Shown here one piece after another: positions 34,884-45,792 of a DNA stretch of 64,000 bases; the stretch's first letter is position 1, and each line of letters starts with the position of its first letter. The DNA comes from Gnetum montanum (taxonomy: Eukaryota; Streptophyta; Gnetopsida; Gnetales; Gnetaceae), in NCBI GenBank assembly GCA_015680685.1, contig MNCI01003445.1, positions 162,187 to 226,186 on the forward strand, read 5' to 3'. The position numbers and the translations under genes were made by a program. A model generated the notes under the pieces. The model had not been told where the DNA came from, ran no database searches, and worked only from the letters and a program-made list of their open reading frames with translations.

Positions 34884-36183
34884 TGTACCGTCCGAAATCG
34901 TCGATCTCCAATTGGAATGAAACAGAAACCTAGAGATCTCTGGACAACACAGAAGACCCTACCTTCGCTTGAGGGCAAGTTGAAATTACGAAGGCAAAGT
35001 ACCTTGAATGGTCTGCACGCGGATCAGGCAAGGATTTCCCCGAACGTACACCGATATGCTATACGCTAGGTTATGTGTAAACGGCATAACGAATGTAAAA
35101 CTGAGCGTAAACGTACAAGAGCGTAAACAGTAAACATGCAACAATGAATGAAAAACTGTAACAGATTTCAACAGAGAAATGTAGCAATATTATTGCGAAA
35201 TGAAAGTTACAATGCACCGGTCTAACGCAGTTGTGACTCTGACACAAGGCGGACGAATAGCCCCAGTGGAAGCAAGGATGACTATGTGCTAGGTTCAACT
35301 GCAGGCACAGCATAAAAACTGTATGCTCAGCATGCAGGGTCAAAATTCAGCGTACAGGGTTTCTGCTCTATTTCTTTGGTTTCTCAGCGTCTCTGGTTTT
35401 TGTCTTTGGTTTGTTCAAAATTGCCAACCCCGATCTAATGAAAAATTGGGGTTTTTATACAGGTTTAGACGTTAGAATCGGGTTGGGTGACATGTGGCAT
35501 GTTGACTGAGTGCAAGAGAACGAAATGTTACAAGTGTACAACGTGCTACATCTGCTGGGCATATACGCTATATCTGTTGGGCGTAGACCCTGGGTGTATA
35601 CGCTGTGGATGCATGCTTGGCATATACGCTGGGCGTGCAGGATGTACATGCTCAGCGTATGAACTCCAAAATGCATGATGTTAACACCTGATGATTGCTC
35701 TGTTCATGTGAGTTAATGCCTTGTACCGAATCTTGCTCTAAAGTGTTGTTTCCGTGCCATCTTCGGGGATTGCGTGCCGGGCGTATACACTAGTCATACA
35801 TGCTGAGTGTACATGTGAGGTGTGTACGCTGGGTATATACACCGAGCGTATACGCTGGGAATGTTGGGTGTATACGTTGTTCCTGTTGGGCGTATACATT
35901 GGGCGTATATGCTGAGAATGCATACTTGGGCGTATATGTTAGGCGTATACACTGAGAATGCATACTTAGTGAAGACTAAGTATTTTGAGCTCCGAAGTTG
36001 CCATTTTTTGGTAGCAGATGTGGTCGTGGTCGTCGGTGGGTTCCAGGGAACTGTTCTTCATTGAGTTCGATTCTGCTTGAAGCTGTTTGTGGGGCCCTCA
36101 AGCTCTAGTCATGCTGGGGAACGTCATGACTTAGCTAGATTCTAGTTGGGAAAGTACTAAGCTCAGAATTTTGTGGTGTTTCA
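34884..36183 (-). repeat. 5' LTR of the nested element
   Basis: 1300 bp; on the - strand it starts TGAAACACCACAAAATTC and ends GGACGGTACA, giving canonical TG...CA ends. It is homologous to 18111-19415 throughout. The U3/R region contains GCGTATACGC-type words at about 35560-35960. Confidence 0.95.
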
Positions 36184-36188
36184 ATGAA
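36184..36188. repeat. Target site duplication, right copy
   Basis: ATGAA follows the terminal ...TTTCA of the LTR at 36183. It pairs with GTGAA at 18106-18110; one transition separates the copies. Confidence 0.7.
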
Positions 36189-36490
36189 CACTTTGAAAAT
36201 ATTTGATGATGAACCTTAACTTAGTGCTGATCTTGTGCAAGAGATGAGAGATCTCCATGCACAAGTAAAATCAAATCTTGAGAAGAAGGTTAAAGAGAGA
36301 GTCCTCAAGAGAAATGAGGGCAAAAAAAAGTAAAATTTTGCTATTAGTGACTTGGTTTGAGTGCACTTAAAGGAGAAGTAGCTGAGAGGTGTCAACTTCT
36401 CCAAGATAAAAGCCAAGAAGATGGGGCCTTTTAGAATTAAGAACAAGATTAATGATAATGCTTTTGAGATTAACTTACCAAGCATTGTTT
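36184..36490 (+). pseudogene. Chromovirus integrase/pol 3' part (after the insertion)
   Basis: Resumes the polyprotein interrupted at 18110. It contains EMRDLHAQVKSNLEKK, the segment after the integrase core, then broken wording of the integrase C-terminal domain (LQDKSQEDG region). Stops are frequent. Confidence 0.7.
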
Positions 36491-37667
36491 GATTTGTCTT
36501 TTGCATTTAATGATTTAAATTTTGTGCACTATCCTCTGCATTGGGAGGATCAATTTTTTTATAATGTTGTATAGGTCCATGAAACCAAACTTCATGAGTG
36601 GGGGATCACTTAAACCCCTACTCCTTTGTTCACATGAGTTTACTTTTTAAAGCATGGTGATGAAGCATCATTTTGTCAATTATATCAATCGATTGTGATA
36701 TTGTAGATGCTACATCACATCTACATCAATACATCCCCGTCTACACATCTTAATTAGTTGCTACATCGTAGATGCTACATTGCATCTACTATATCATAGA
36801 TGCTACATTACATCTACTATAACTTAGCTATGTTGACGCATCCCTGTTGATGTAGTTAAATATGTTAACACATATGTTTCAATATAATGCCTTTATTTGC
36901 CTGTATATATGCAAGCATCCATTGCATATTTGGCACTGTTTGATTAATAGTGTAGACAAAATCTTGTAGTTTTTTTCATGATCTTAGCAACTAGTCAAGG
37001 AATGCTCACAGTGTGGATTTGAGTTAATTGTAAGGCATCTTATTCGAGTGGCATTATACCTAGACATATCCCATGAATGGCAATAAGATCAAGATTGATT
37101 CATATTCATTGAAGTACTTTAACTTAGAATAGATCTATTTTCAATGCAATTTATTTTTTGTGTTCTTAGTTAATATTTATATTTTTATACACATTAATCA
37201 ATTGGTAGACTGAGCATGATCAATTTTGAGCATAAACACATTTGCTTGGTAATCCCAGTAGCATTATTACTTGGCTCGCCAAGTAGCATAATGCTTGGCA
37301 ATCCTAGTAGTGAGTATGTGAGTTCAAGACATGTACGACAAGCTAGGAACTCACACTCATCACCCTTAGGATAGCTTAGGATTTATCTTATTGTTATTAA
37401 TTAGATTAAATAATTAATTTTTATACTTTCATATAACTTAGTCATAGTTGCACAATATCAATAATCATATGCCTCACTTTAAACTAAACCATACATGAGA
37501 AAGCTACCACTAGTCCAAGTGAAAATAAGTGACCTATTATCAATAATTAATGATCTAGATACCACACTAGTTCCATCCATAGAATTTGATCGGATCATGT
37601 ATATACGCTTGTGATTCTTATGGTTGGGTGTAGGGGACACTTGATGCTCATTAGGTGGGAGAGCTAG
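36491..37667 (+). other. 3' untranslated part of the chromovirus-like element
   Basis: About 1.2 kb without coding. It holds several GTAGATG...CATCTAC hairpins at 36703-36832 and ends with a purine-rich tract, AGGTGGGAGAG (37653-37663), shortly before the 3' LTR, a candidate PPT. Confidence 0.6.
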
Positions 37668-38600
37668 TGTAGGGATACCTCTTTCAATATCCTTTTTCTC
37701 TTCCCTACATGTAGTTTTGTAAGGCTCAAGCTTTGTAGACATCTTGCCTAAGATTTGGGCTTTCAAAGAAGATGTCTAGAAGATTCTAAAGACATCTTGA
37801 CTATGCAGGGGAAGTCTTGGATGAGATGTCCCAATTTTATTGAGATGTCTTAGCTCTTTGTAAGATGTCTCATAGATTGGTAAGACATCTTAGCTAAGAC
37901 ATCCCAAGTTGAGTTGAGATGTCTTAGCTATTATGGAGATGCCTTAGGCTAAAGTGAGATGTCCCACTTGCAAGTCTGGTTTTTTAGCGATATGGCCCAG
38001 AAATACTAGATATGACCCAAACAAGTAGGGAAACTTTCAAAATTACTCATTGTAATTTAAAAAATATCCAAAATGATCAAGAAAAAGATAGAGGCATCGT
38101 GAGATCTTCAAGTTGAGCTTGAGGATGTTTTCTAGGCTTTTTATTTTATTGTGTCAATAAATATTGGTGTTATTTCATGCTTGTATTACCATGAGAATTG
38201 TTCATGAGATGAGCTTGAGCAAGAATGTGAGAAAGCACATTAAGTGAGTACATATGTGGTTACAACTCTAAGGTAAAGTATGTTGTATATTGGCCTATGT
38301 GTTCTTATATCTTACTTATGTGTTGAGATCTCAAGCTCAAGTTGTGGAAGAGATTCTCTATTGGTTATGTCTTGCATTGAGAATAGTCATTGTGTGGTTC
38401 TAAAGCCTCATACTTTGCAACATCGTTTGAGTATTTTTAAAGGATTGTTGGATATTTTATAGGTTGTGGAACCTTCTTATAATCTTCTCTTTCAATAATT
38501 CAAGATAGATAGTTTTCTTATTTTCTAGCATATTATTTGTTTTTTCATAATATCTAGATTTAATGAGATTGAAGGTGATTTTCCATTAAAGTGAACTTGC
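37668..38600 (+). repeat. 3' LTR of the chromovirus-like element
   Basis: Starts TGTAGGG like the 5' LTR at 13052 and shares ordered blocks with it to GTGAACTTG. The two copies are clearly diverged, which fits an old insertion that predates the nested element. Confidence 0.8.
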
Positions 38601-40485
38601 TTCAAGCATGCATCAATTTCCTAGCAAGTTTCCAATGTTTATGCCTTGCTCAATTTACCATGAAAAAATAGTAAATTAGCCAATTCTTCTACCAAGCTAG
38701 AAAATCCCAAATTAGGGTTTAAAGAAAACAAATTTTTATATAAAATTGAGATTTAAAATAGAGAATGACTATTCAAAATGAATTGAACCTCAAAATCTTA
38801 ACAAGATAAACATGAATCCTTGTTTATTTAACATTTAAACATCCTCCAAATATCCATATACATGAAAGGACTTACATAAACATGAGATGAAAGAGAGCAT
38901 GCAAACTTGAGAAAGAATTTAGCAAGTTAAATTGAGAGTTCCATGAGAAATAAATCCTTCAATTCATGAGAGGATTATTGAGAAATATTAAGATATGGTT
39001 GTGAAAATTTAGTGTAGGATGTAATTGTCAAAAATCCCTTGGAAAAATTGAGTGTGAGGACCACAAGTGACCTTCAACTAATGAGAGAATGAGACAAAAT
39101 AAGGAAAGAATCCTAAAAAAGCTTTAGCACAATGAGCATAAAATGCACATAAGACAAGGAAAAAGGAGTTCTTTTATTTCTTCAAAAGCATCAAACTACG
39201 ATGGCTTTAAGAGAAAGGCGTGCCCCTCCATTTATGCTATTTCAAATGGAAAAAAATTATCCAAAATGTCTCAACATCATTGGCCACTAATCCCCTTTTG
39301 CTTCTTTTAACATTACTCTATTTCCTATGCTTTTTAAACAAACAACACAAATTATAACTTTTAAATAAGGATCTAAAACCTAAACTTAATAAGCTCTACT
39401 CACTACTTATGACTCCTAACTTCTACTACATTACTATAACATACAAAGAAAGATAAAAGCCATATTAAAATGAACATGGAATGAACACATTCATATGATA
39501 CTCAATACTTAATTCTAAAACCTCCCCAATTACAAAGCATTTTCTTTCAATAAAAATAAGAAATATCTCTTTGGTGTTGAAGGCAAAATGGGTATGAACT
39601 TCTCAATTATCTACCATGCCTATGATTCTTGAAGCCATTGATTGTATGTAAGCTTTAAAATGAGAATAAATTTGGATAAAAGTAAAATTTAAATTAGACA
39701 AATTAGTATAGTTATATGCCCTGCATTCATCTCCCACATTTCCATCAACAAATAACATGTTAAATTTAAAATATTAAGAATATCTGCAAGGTAGATATGA
39801 CCCACCAAATAAGTGTTTTGAAACCAGGAAGTTTTAAAATGAGAATAAATTTTAATAAAAAACAAATTTAAATTAAGCAAATTAGGAAAAAAAAAATTAT
39901 GAGGCAGGAATTAAACCCACCACCTCTCAAAAAGATGACTATCTTGACCACACTATATTATAACCATAGTTGCATAATTATCAATATAAACTATAATCAA
40001 TAATAGACAGCAATTCATCACATATTTCACAAACTATGAAGCCCTATACTATAACCATAGTTGCATAATTATCAATATAAACTGTAATCAATAACAGACT
40101 TAGCAATTCATCACATATTTCACAAACTATGAAGCACATTCTCAATAATAGCAACCATGCTTATTAAGGTACTATCTTTGCCTTCTTTTTTTGAAGAAAA
40201 GATATGTTTTTAAGTTTGTGGAATTCAGGTAAAAAATAAACTATCATACAAGAAGCTAGTCAATTTGAGTCGAGGAAAACAAGTATATTGTCACTTGATT
40301 TCCATCCAATTCACCGCCATTCCAAATATGATGTTTTCATACTTCCTGAATCACCTTTTAAGGCTTGCCAACATATCAAAAAAAGAACATGCCCATGCCC
40401 ATAGTCCATACCCATGCTCACTTTTAGACACCCTTAAGGGTAACTGTGTTTCTTGGCCGAAAAATGAAATTAAAATATATATGTA
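38601..40485. other. Intergenic region downstream of FAD3
   Basis: 1.9 kb, A-rich, no gene seen. It contains a short direct repeat (AAAATGAGAATAAATTT near 39660 and 39837) and a 91-bp tandem duplication. Confidence 0.6.
39955..40137. repeat. 91-bp tandem duplication
   Basis: TAACCATAGTTGCATAATTA starts at 39961 and again at 40052, and similarity continues to ACAAACTATGAAGC in both copies. It lies about 350 bp beyond the FAD3 stop. Confidence 0.9.
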
Positions 40486-43025
40486 TCAATGGCATTTGTT
40501 TGTCTTAGATCCCATGTAGAGCTTCAACACATCTAAAGGGCCATATAGAGTAGGATCGGTTTCATAGAACACTATATCTCCTTCATCCTTAACATAGTGA
40601 TCCTCCGACAAACTCTTCAACAGAGGCTTGGCCAGCTTAATGGGAAAAATGCTGTTCCTCTTAGGCTCCCTGTAGTACTTTCCAAGCACCGGTTTCACTG
40701 CCTCCGTCTGCACAAAGCATTATATTCAGAATAATGGCAGAAGGGAACAAGCTTATTATATCATTTTGCATAAAAAAATTCAAGCTTTACCGCTTCAACA
40801 AGATGATAGTGGGGAATCTGAGGAAACAGATGGTGCACAACATGTGTTCCAATATCATGATGGATTTTGTTAAAGATACCATAATCTCTATCTATTGTAG
40901 ACAGTCCTCCTCTGAGGTAGCTCCATTCCTGCCATTGTACCGTTCGATTTAAAATAAAACTTGAATAGAAGACATTTTTCATGCCAATTTGCTTATTGCT
41001 ATCAGCTAGAAACTAGAAATTTGAAGCAACTCTTAAAATCAGTGGTAGAATTATGCTACTATAATGCTGATTGACTACAGGCAGGTGAAAAACAACAATG
41101 CAGTGCACATGATTCCTTGAGGTCGGTATAATTATGCTGCCCTCTTACCTTTCCTCTGTACCATGGTACTTTCTGGCCGTGCCCATGATGATGCAGGTAA
41201 GTTACCAAATCTAACCATGCCACAAAAACCTACAAAAGATGCCAAAACCACGGAGTTATTACAGTTTGGGACGGTATAATTAGTGCGAAATTAAAGAAAA
41301 TAGATTTGGTTCAATACCCAATACGGAACAACATAGAGCTTTATAATGCAGACAGGACCCATGATTATGGCAAGTCCCACGAGGATGCAGAACATGGCGA
41401 TCCAGCATAAGGTGGATAGTAGTACATCATTTCTTTCACTTGAATCGAATAGCTTGGACTCAGGATCGAAATGAGAACCTTCCTTGCCGGGAGATCTGTA
41501 CGCCTATTACCAACAGAACAAAAATATTCAGCATTTATTGGTAGTATTATCATTATTATTCAGAAACATTCTGAGAAAATGTATGAAATTTGACCAGGTA
41601 TTACCCACAGCAGGGCAAAACGCATTTAATGAATGGAAGACTAACCAGGTAGACAGGAAACGCAAATAGCTGCCAGGGAAGAGTAAATCTCATAATACGG
41701 GTACTATCATTTAAGCTTCTATACAACTTTTCTGTCATCTGCAACAGCCACAGCCACACCCACATAGGCAGATAACAAGTTATATTAAATAATAATCACT
41801 TTCATTCCAATTTTGTGCATTAAAAATTTCTTTTCAATGCTCTTACTGGATGCCAAGATTCATCATTCTCCACATGTCCATGATTTTGATGGTGGGTTCT
41901 GTGACTAATTCTCCTGCATAAAAAACAAGTCAACCACAGAGTAAAAATGTAGCCGTACAATGCACAGCATAGCTCAGAATCATACACTAGATATTAAACC
42001 CAATCTTGTATCGGTATCATCTATCACGCAACATGAATCGCAAGCCGCTAAGACCTAGGATATCATAAACAATATTGTACAAAGAGATTGAATGATTACG
42101 ACTCACCTTACTTAGTTTTCATTAAGACTAACCTAGCTTTCTCAGTAACATATATTTGAATCAGAATTAGACATTGTTTCTAATTTCCCTTTCCCTTGGT
42201 AGATCGGAGATCCAGTAAGATGTAGATAGGCATTATGTGTTTTTGGTTAAAATCTCCCATTGGGCCAATAATGCTATGCACTGACTTAATATAAATTATT
42301 CCTATCAATGTGTGATGCAGAGTGACCAAAGCAAGAAACAGAATCAGCTAAATAAGAAACACATACCAACCATGAAAAGGAACCAGAATAAAAGAATGAG
42401 CCAGATGACCAACAATGTTATTCAGTGTGCGGCTATCCGAGAAGCTGCCATGACCACTGCACCGTAACAACAAACCAAAACAACCAGTTGCAACATTAAA
42501 CGACATTATTTACGACAATATCACATCTTCATCTTCAAAAAGCTGCATTTTACTAATCCTACAGGCCATAGGTTCCAAAAAAATGACGGAAACTGAAATG
42601 TTTTGAATAGAAAGAATATATTGACTGAAATATACCTACCAGTCATGGCCGATGACAAAAAGGGCCCAGAACATGGTTCCTTGGGCAAACCAGTAAAGAA
42701 GCCATAGCAGCCATGATTCCAAATACAAAAACACCGACGCTAGCAATGCAACCACGGCTACATCTCTGGCGAAATAGCTCACAGATCTGGTACTGCTCTT
42801 CACCCAGCAATGTGCAGGAATGGCAGCCCTTAACTGAGCAATGCTGAAGGGTGGCATTGCAGATGGATCAAAATGATGACTTTGCTTGTGCGGCTCCTCG
42901 TTTCCATTTTCATTATCATCATCATGTGGGGCATCCAGAGAAGACCTAATGAATGGTGGATTCAGCAAAGTTGCTGCGATACCCCTGCATACAGGCTTCA
43001 CCCATGTCCAGCAGCTCGCCACCAT
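40486..43025 (-). CDS. FAD3: Omega-3 fatty acid desaturase, ER type (FAD3-like)
   Basis: Eight exons on the - strand: 43025-42640, 42456-42367, 41913-41847, 41738-41646, 41503-41318, 41229-41149, 40928-40791, 40707-40486. Internal exon sizes 90, 67, 93, 186, 81 and 138 are those I recall for plant FAD3/7/8 genes. Total 1263 nt, 420 residues. All introns have GT...AG ends. The three histidine boxes are intact: HDCGH (127-131, Cys split by intron 1), HRTHH (163-167) and HVVHH (330-334). These bind the di-iron centre that desaturates linoleate to alpha-linolenate. FDPSAMPPF near the start, [13 protein letters not shown] and DIVFYETDP are closer to the ER enzyme than to plastid FAD7/8. The N-terminus is about 40 residues longer than typical FAD3 and lacks an obvious plastid peptide. 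The start is the first in-frame ATG. No lesion was seen. Confidence 0.92.
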
Positions 43026-43111
43026 ATTCGTTGTCGTTTTTGCTTCAGTTTCCTTCTGCAACTCAACTCTCTTCTCTTCTGTTGCTTTAACCGCTCAGAG
43101 GCGCCTCGATG

Positions 43112-43122
43112 ATTATAAAAAT
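43112..43122 (-). promoter_or_regulatory. Putative TATA box of FAD3
   Basis: On the - strand TTTTTATAATC lies about 90 bp upstream of the ATG. The same place in both truncated copies (near 47055 and 49130) has TTTTATAAG, so the element is shared. Confidence 0.5.
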
Positions 43123-44458
43123 TCCATTAAAGTCGTATCATTTGCACTGGTCCAAGCCAAACACGTTCAGGCCCCTTGTAAAAAAGCAAGCATAAGCGGC
43201 TACACAAAATTGCTTGCAGAGACCTTTTCGATTTGTTGGAACTGAAATGGGAAATACCTCACGAAATAATGATGAAATAAAAAACGAAGATTCCTTCCTT
43301 CCTTCTAACGTTACCTACACGGTACTGTCTTAAGATACTATATGTTCCACGCGTGAAGGCGGCTACCAAGAAATAACTTATATCGACTTGATTTGAAAGC
43401 GGAGTAATATCCGTCAAATGCCATGGCGGTACCAAATGCCATGAATGCACATTTTAGTTTAACATTTTCTGTTTGTTTGTGGTCTGCAACTTGGAGCCTT
43501 CCTTTCCGACAAAGCAGAGTTTGTACACACAGATAGCATTGTACACACAGATATCAAGAGACACAGTGAGTGAGCCGAATTTGAAATTGAAAATTGAAAT
43601 GACATGGTCTGCGCTGGTTCGTTGTGGGTAGCTGTCACGTGATCGTGATCGTGATCGTGCTCGTGCTGGTGCGTGACAGCGAGAAACAGAGTAAGTGTGA
43701 GCCGAATTTGAAATTGAAAATTGAAATGACATGGTCTGTGTTAGTGTTGGTACGTTGTGGGTAGCTGTGGCGTGATCGTGACCGTGATTGTGCTGGTGGT
43801 GCGTGCAACACATGGATAAAAACGACTATGTCGTTGCGTGTGGGTAGATGTGGGATCGTGATTGCACTAGTGATGCGTGCAACACATGGATTAGTACTAG
43901 TACTAATGCCGGTAATTGCGTGTTGGTGTCCTGGCTTGGCTCAAGTCTTTTGCCTGTAAACTACTCTTCCCATGACCAGAAGCGGTCAACTGCTCCAACG
44001 ACACAAATGTCTCATATCAATGGTAACGCCTTTACTGCAGTGAATTTGAATTTTCCATTACTTGGCTAGTGTCATGTCATACCGGACATACTTATAAAAA
44101 AAATACCTTTAACATAGATTCAATCTTTACCGATTTTGTTTTGCAATTGTTGTTAAGCAAAAGATAAGTTTATATATACTTTATACAATATTTGATTTTG
44201 ATAATCTCAACTTCACTACAAATGAATTTTATATTGCATTTATATATATATGGAATGTTTTGAATGGTTATGTTGTTAATGATTTCTTATGTATATTGAT
44301 TTTCTTTCTTTCCTTTCTTGTTTAAGTATTAACATAACTGAATGTAATAAAATGCAATAGACTATATTTTTGTTTTGTATGTTTTTAATAATTATATTTT
44401 GAATGATTAAAATTAATTTAAAAAGTCATTCTTTTTTTATTTTTGATTTTTATACTAT
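43123..44458. other. Upstream region of FAD3
   Basis: 1.3 kb with no gene. It includes the uninterrupted target site of the LTR found in the duplicate copies (TTACCTACACGGTACTG near 43311-43327) and a 127-bp tandem duplication. A CACGTG word is at 43636-43641. The segment from about 43330 is repeated at about 50870 onward. Confidence 0.7.
43572..43825. repeat. 127-bp tandem duplication upstream of FAD3
   Basis: GAGCCGAATTTGAAATTGAA starts at 43572 and 43699, and both copies run on through GACATGGTCTG and a CGTGATCGTGA-rich part. The paralogous segment near 51230 has a single copy. Confidence 0.9.
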
Positions 44459-45785
44459 TGATGCATAAATTTTGGTCATTAACACTTAGGGAAAAACTTA
44501 TTTGAGAAGACTATTACCTACAGCCCCTCCTATATGGGAATGGAAACCTAGGAATAGTTTCAACTAGAAAAGGCTACGTGGCCTTTTAAAAACAGTAAAC
44601 CAAACTAAAAAATCAGGAATTTAAATTGAATGATTGTCTTGTATACAATAAGTAATTAAAAGAAATAAATTTTCCTTAATCCTGTTGATGCTGCCGGTGA
44701 TATCTATTGTCCAACAGGAAGAGGGAGAGAGAAGAAGCTAGATCTTGCATCACCACTTGGTGTGCACGCTTGTTGCTATCTACTGTTGCAACACTACAAT
44801 AAGAGAGAGAAATCTATTCTTGCTACTCACTGCCATTCTTATGTAGTTGAAAGAGCAAGGGAGAAAAAACTGTTGTGGATAAGAGAAAAGCGGAGACCTT
44901 GACATCAGCAATCTGTTGTCATCTACTGCCTCACATCCACCAAAAATGAATAAAACAAAATTATAGAATCCACTTGCCACTACTGGTGTAGCTACCAATG
45001 CTGCTCTCACGCCTGCTGGTGGCACAGAGAGAGGAATCTATCCCTACCATTGTAGAGAAAGAAATCTATTGCTACTATGCTTGCACTGTGCCGTGCACAC
45101 TGCCAATGATCAAGGGAGGACAGAAGGCTACCCACTAGGGCAAGCAAAGAGAAATAAAATTGTCGCCTACTAGTTTTTTGCTAAAAGGAATAAAAGAGAT
45201 CGTCGCCAATCTATCCCTACCATTGTAGAGAAAGAAATCTATTGCTACTATGCTTGCACTGTGCCGTGCACACTGCCAATGATCAAGGGAGGACAGAAGG
45301 CTACCCACTAGGGCAAGCAAAGAGAAATAAAATTGTCGCCTACTAGTTTTTTGCTAAAAGGAATAAAAGAGATCGTCGCCTCCTCCCTACTAGTGTTGTT
45401 TCCTATGCAAAGGATGAGACTTTTGCTGCTTCAACTCCTAGTTGCCCCTAGATCTCATTTTTCAGGTACTGGCTCCTCCTTAGACCCCTTGAAAGACTAA
45501 TGATCCATCAATCTAGCTATTTCTGTCTTTTATAGCCATTACCCTCATTCTAGTGCATAAAAGGTGTTGATGCATAAATTTTGGATGCACCAACACATGG
45601 GAAAAAACTTGTTTAAAGAGACTATTGCATACAACACCTTCCATATGGAAATGGACACCCAATAATAGTCTCAGCTAAAGAGGGCTACGTGGCCTTTTGA
45701 AAATAGTTTTAAAAAATGAGAATTTTAATAGAATGAGTGTCTCGAATTCAAGAATACAAAAGGTAACCAAAATAAATTTTCCCTG
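44459..45785 (+). mobile_element. Candidate small terminal-repeat element (TRIM-like)
   Basis: Two direct repeats of about 220 bp (44459-~44684 and ~45569-45785) start TGATGCATAAATTTTGG and end AATAAATTTTCC. They flank about 900 bp of noncoding DNA. Shared blocks include GGCTACGTGGCCTTTT. A TGATATCT/TGGTATCT word follows the first repeat by about 15 bp, which could be a degenerate iMet PBS. Its paralogue is at 52019-52857. No coding capacity and no clear target duplication were found, so the class is uncertain. Confidence 0.45.
45035..45380. repeat. 173-bp perfect tandem duplication
   Basis: 45035-45207 and 45208-45380 read as identical, with AATCTATCCCTACCATTG starting both. The identity suggests a recent event. 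The paralogous region at 52600 lacks this whole part. Confidence 0.95.
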
Positions 45786-45792
45786 TATTCAA

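Larger units (their letters stand above)
18111..36183 (-). mobile_element. Nested Tat-type Ty3/gypsy element with antisense gene
   Basis: An 18,073-bp element on the - strand inside the chromovirus integrase. The LTRs are 34884-36183 (5') and 18111-19415 (3'). The PBS is TGGCGCTAGAAGGAGGGC, the PPT CAAAGAGGGGCCAA, and the flanking 5-bp sequences GTGAA/ATGAA differ by one base. On the - strand the order is gag, zinc knuckle, proline-rich linker, protease, gap, RT, RNase H, a second RNase H, integrase. The second RNase H and the RT wording place it in the Tat lineage. The gap between protease and RT is 5.6 kb and carries a spliced gene on the + strand. Coding parts have few lesions, mostly TAG, so it is much younger than its host element. 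Confidence 0.9.
13052..38600 (+). mobile_element. Chromovirus-like Ty3/gypsy element, split by a nested insertion
   Basis: A + strand element whose LTRs (13052-~13985 and 37668-~38600) are recognisably alike along most of their length. The order is gag, CCHC remnant, protease, RT, RNase H, integrase. An 18-kb element (18111-36183) sits inside its integrase: the frame before 18106 and the frame after 36188 are successive parts of the same polyprotein. A degenerate initiator-Met type PBS and RT wording such as GLFEWLVMKFGLMNAP fit the chromovirus branch. I saw no chromodomain. Many stops show that it died long ago. Confidence 0.85.

Noticed and set aside
43454-43813. His/Arg-rich - strand frame upstream of FAD3
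   Set aside because: It spans the 127-bp tandem duplication and its CGTGATCGTGA repeats; the paralogous region at 51108 does not preserve it.
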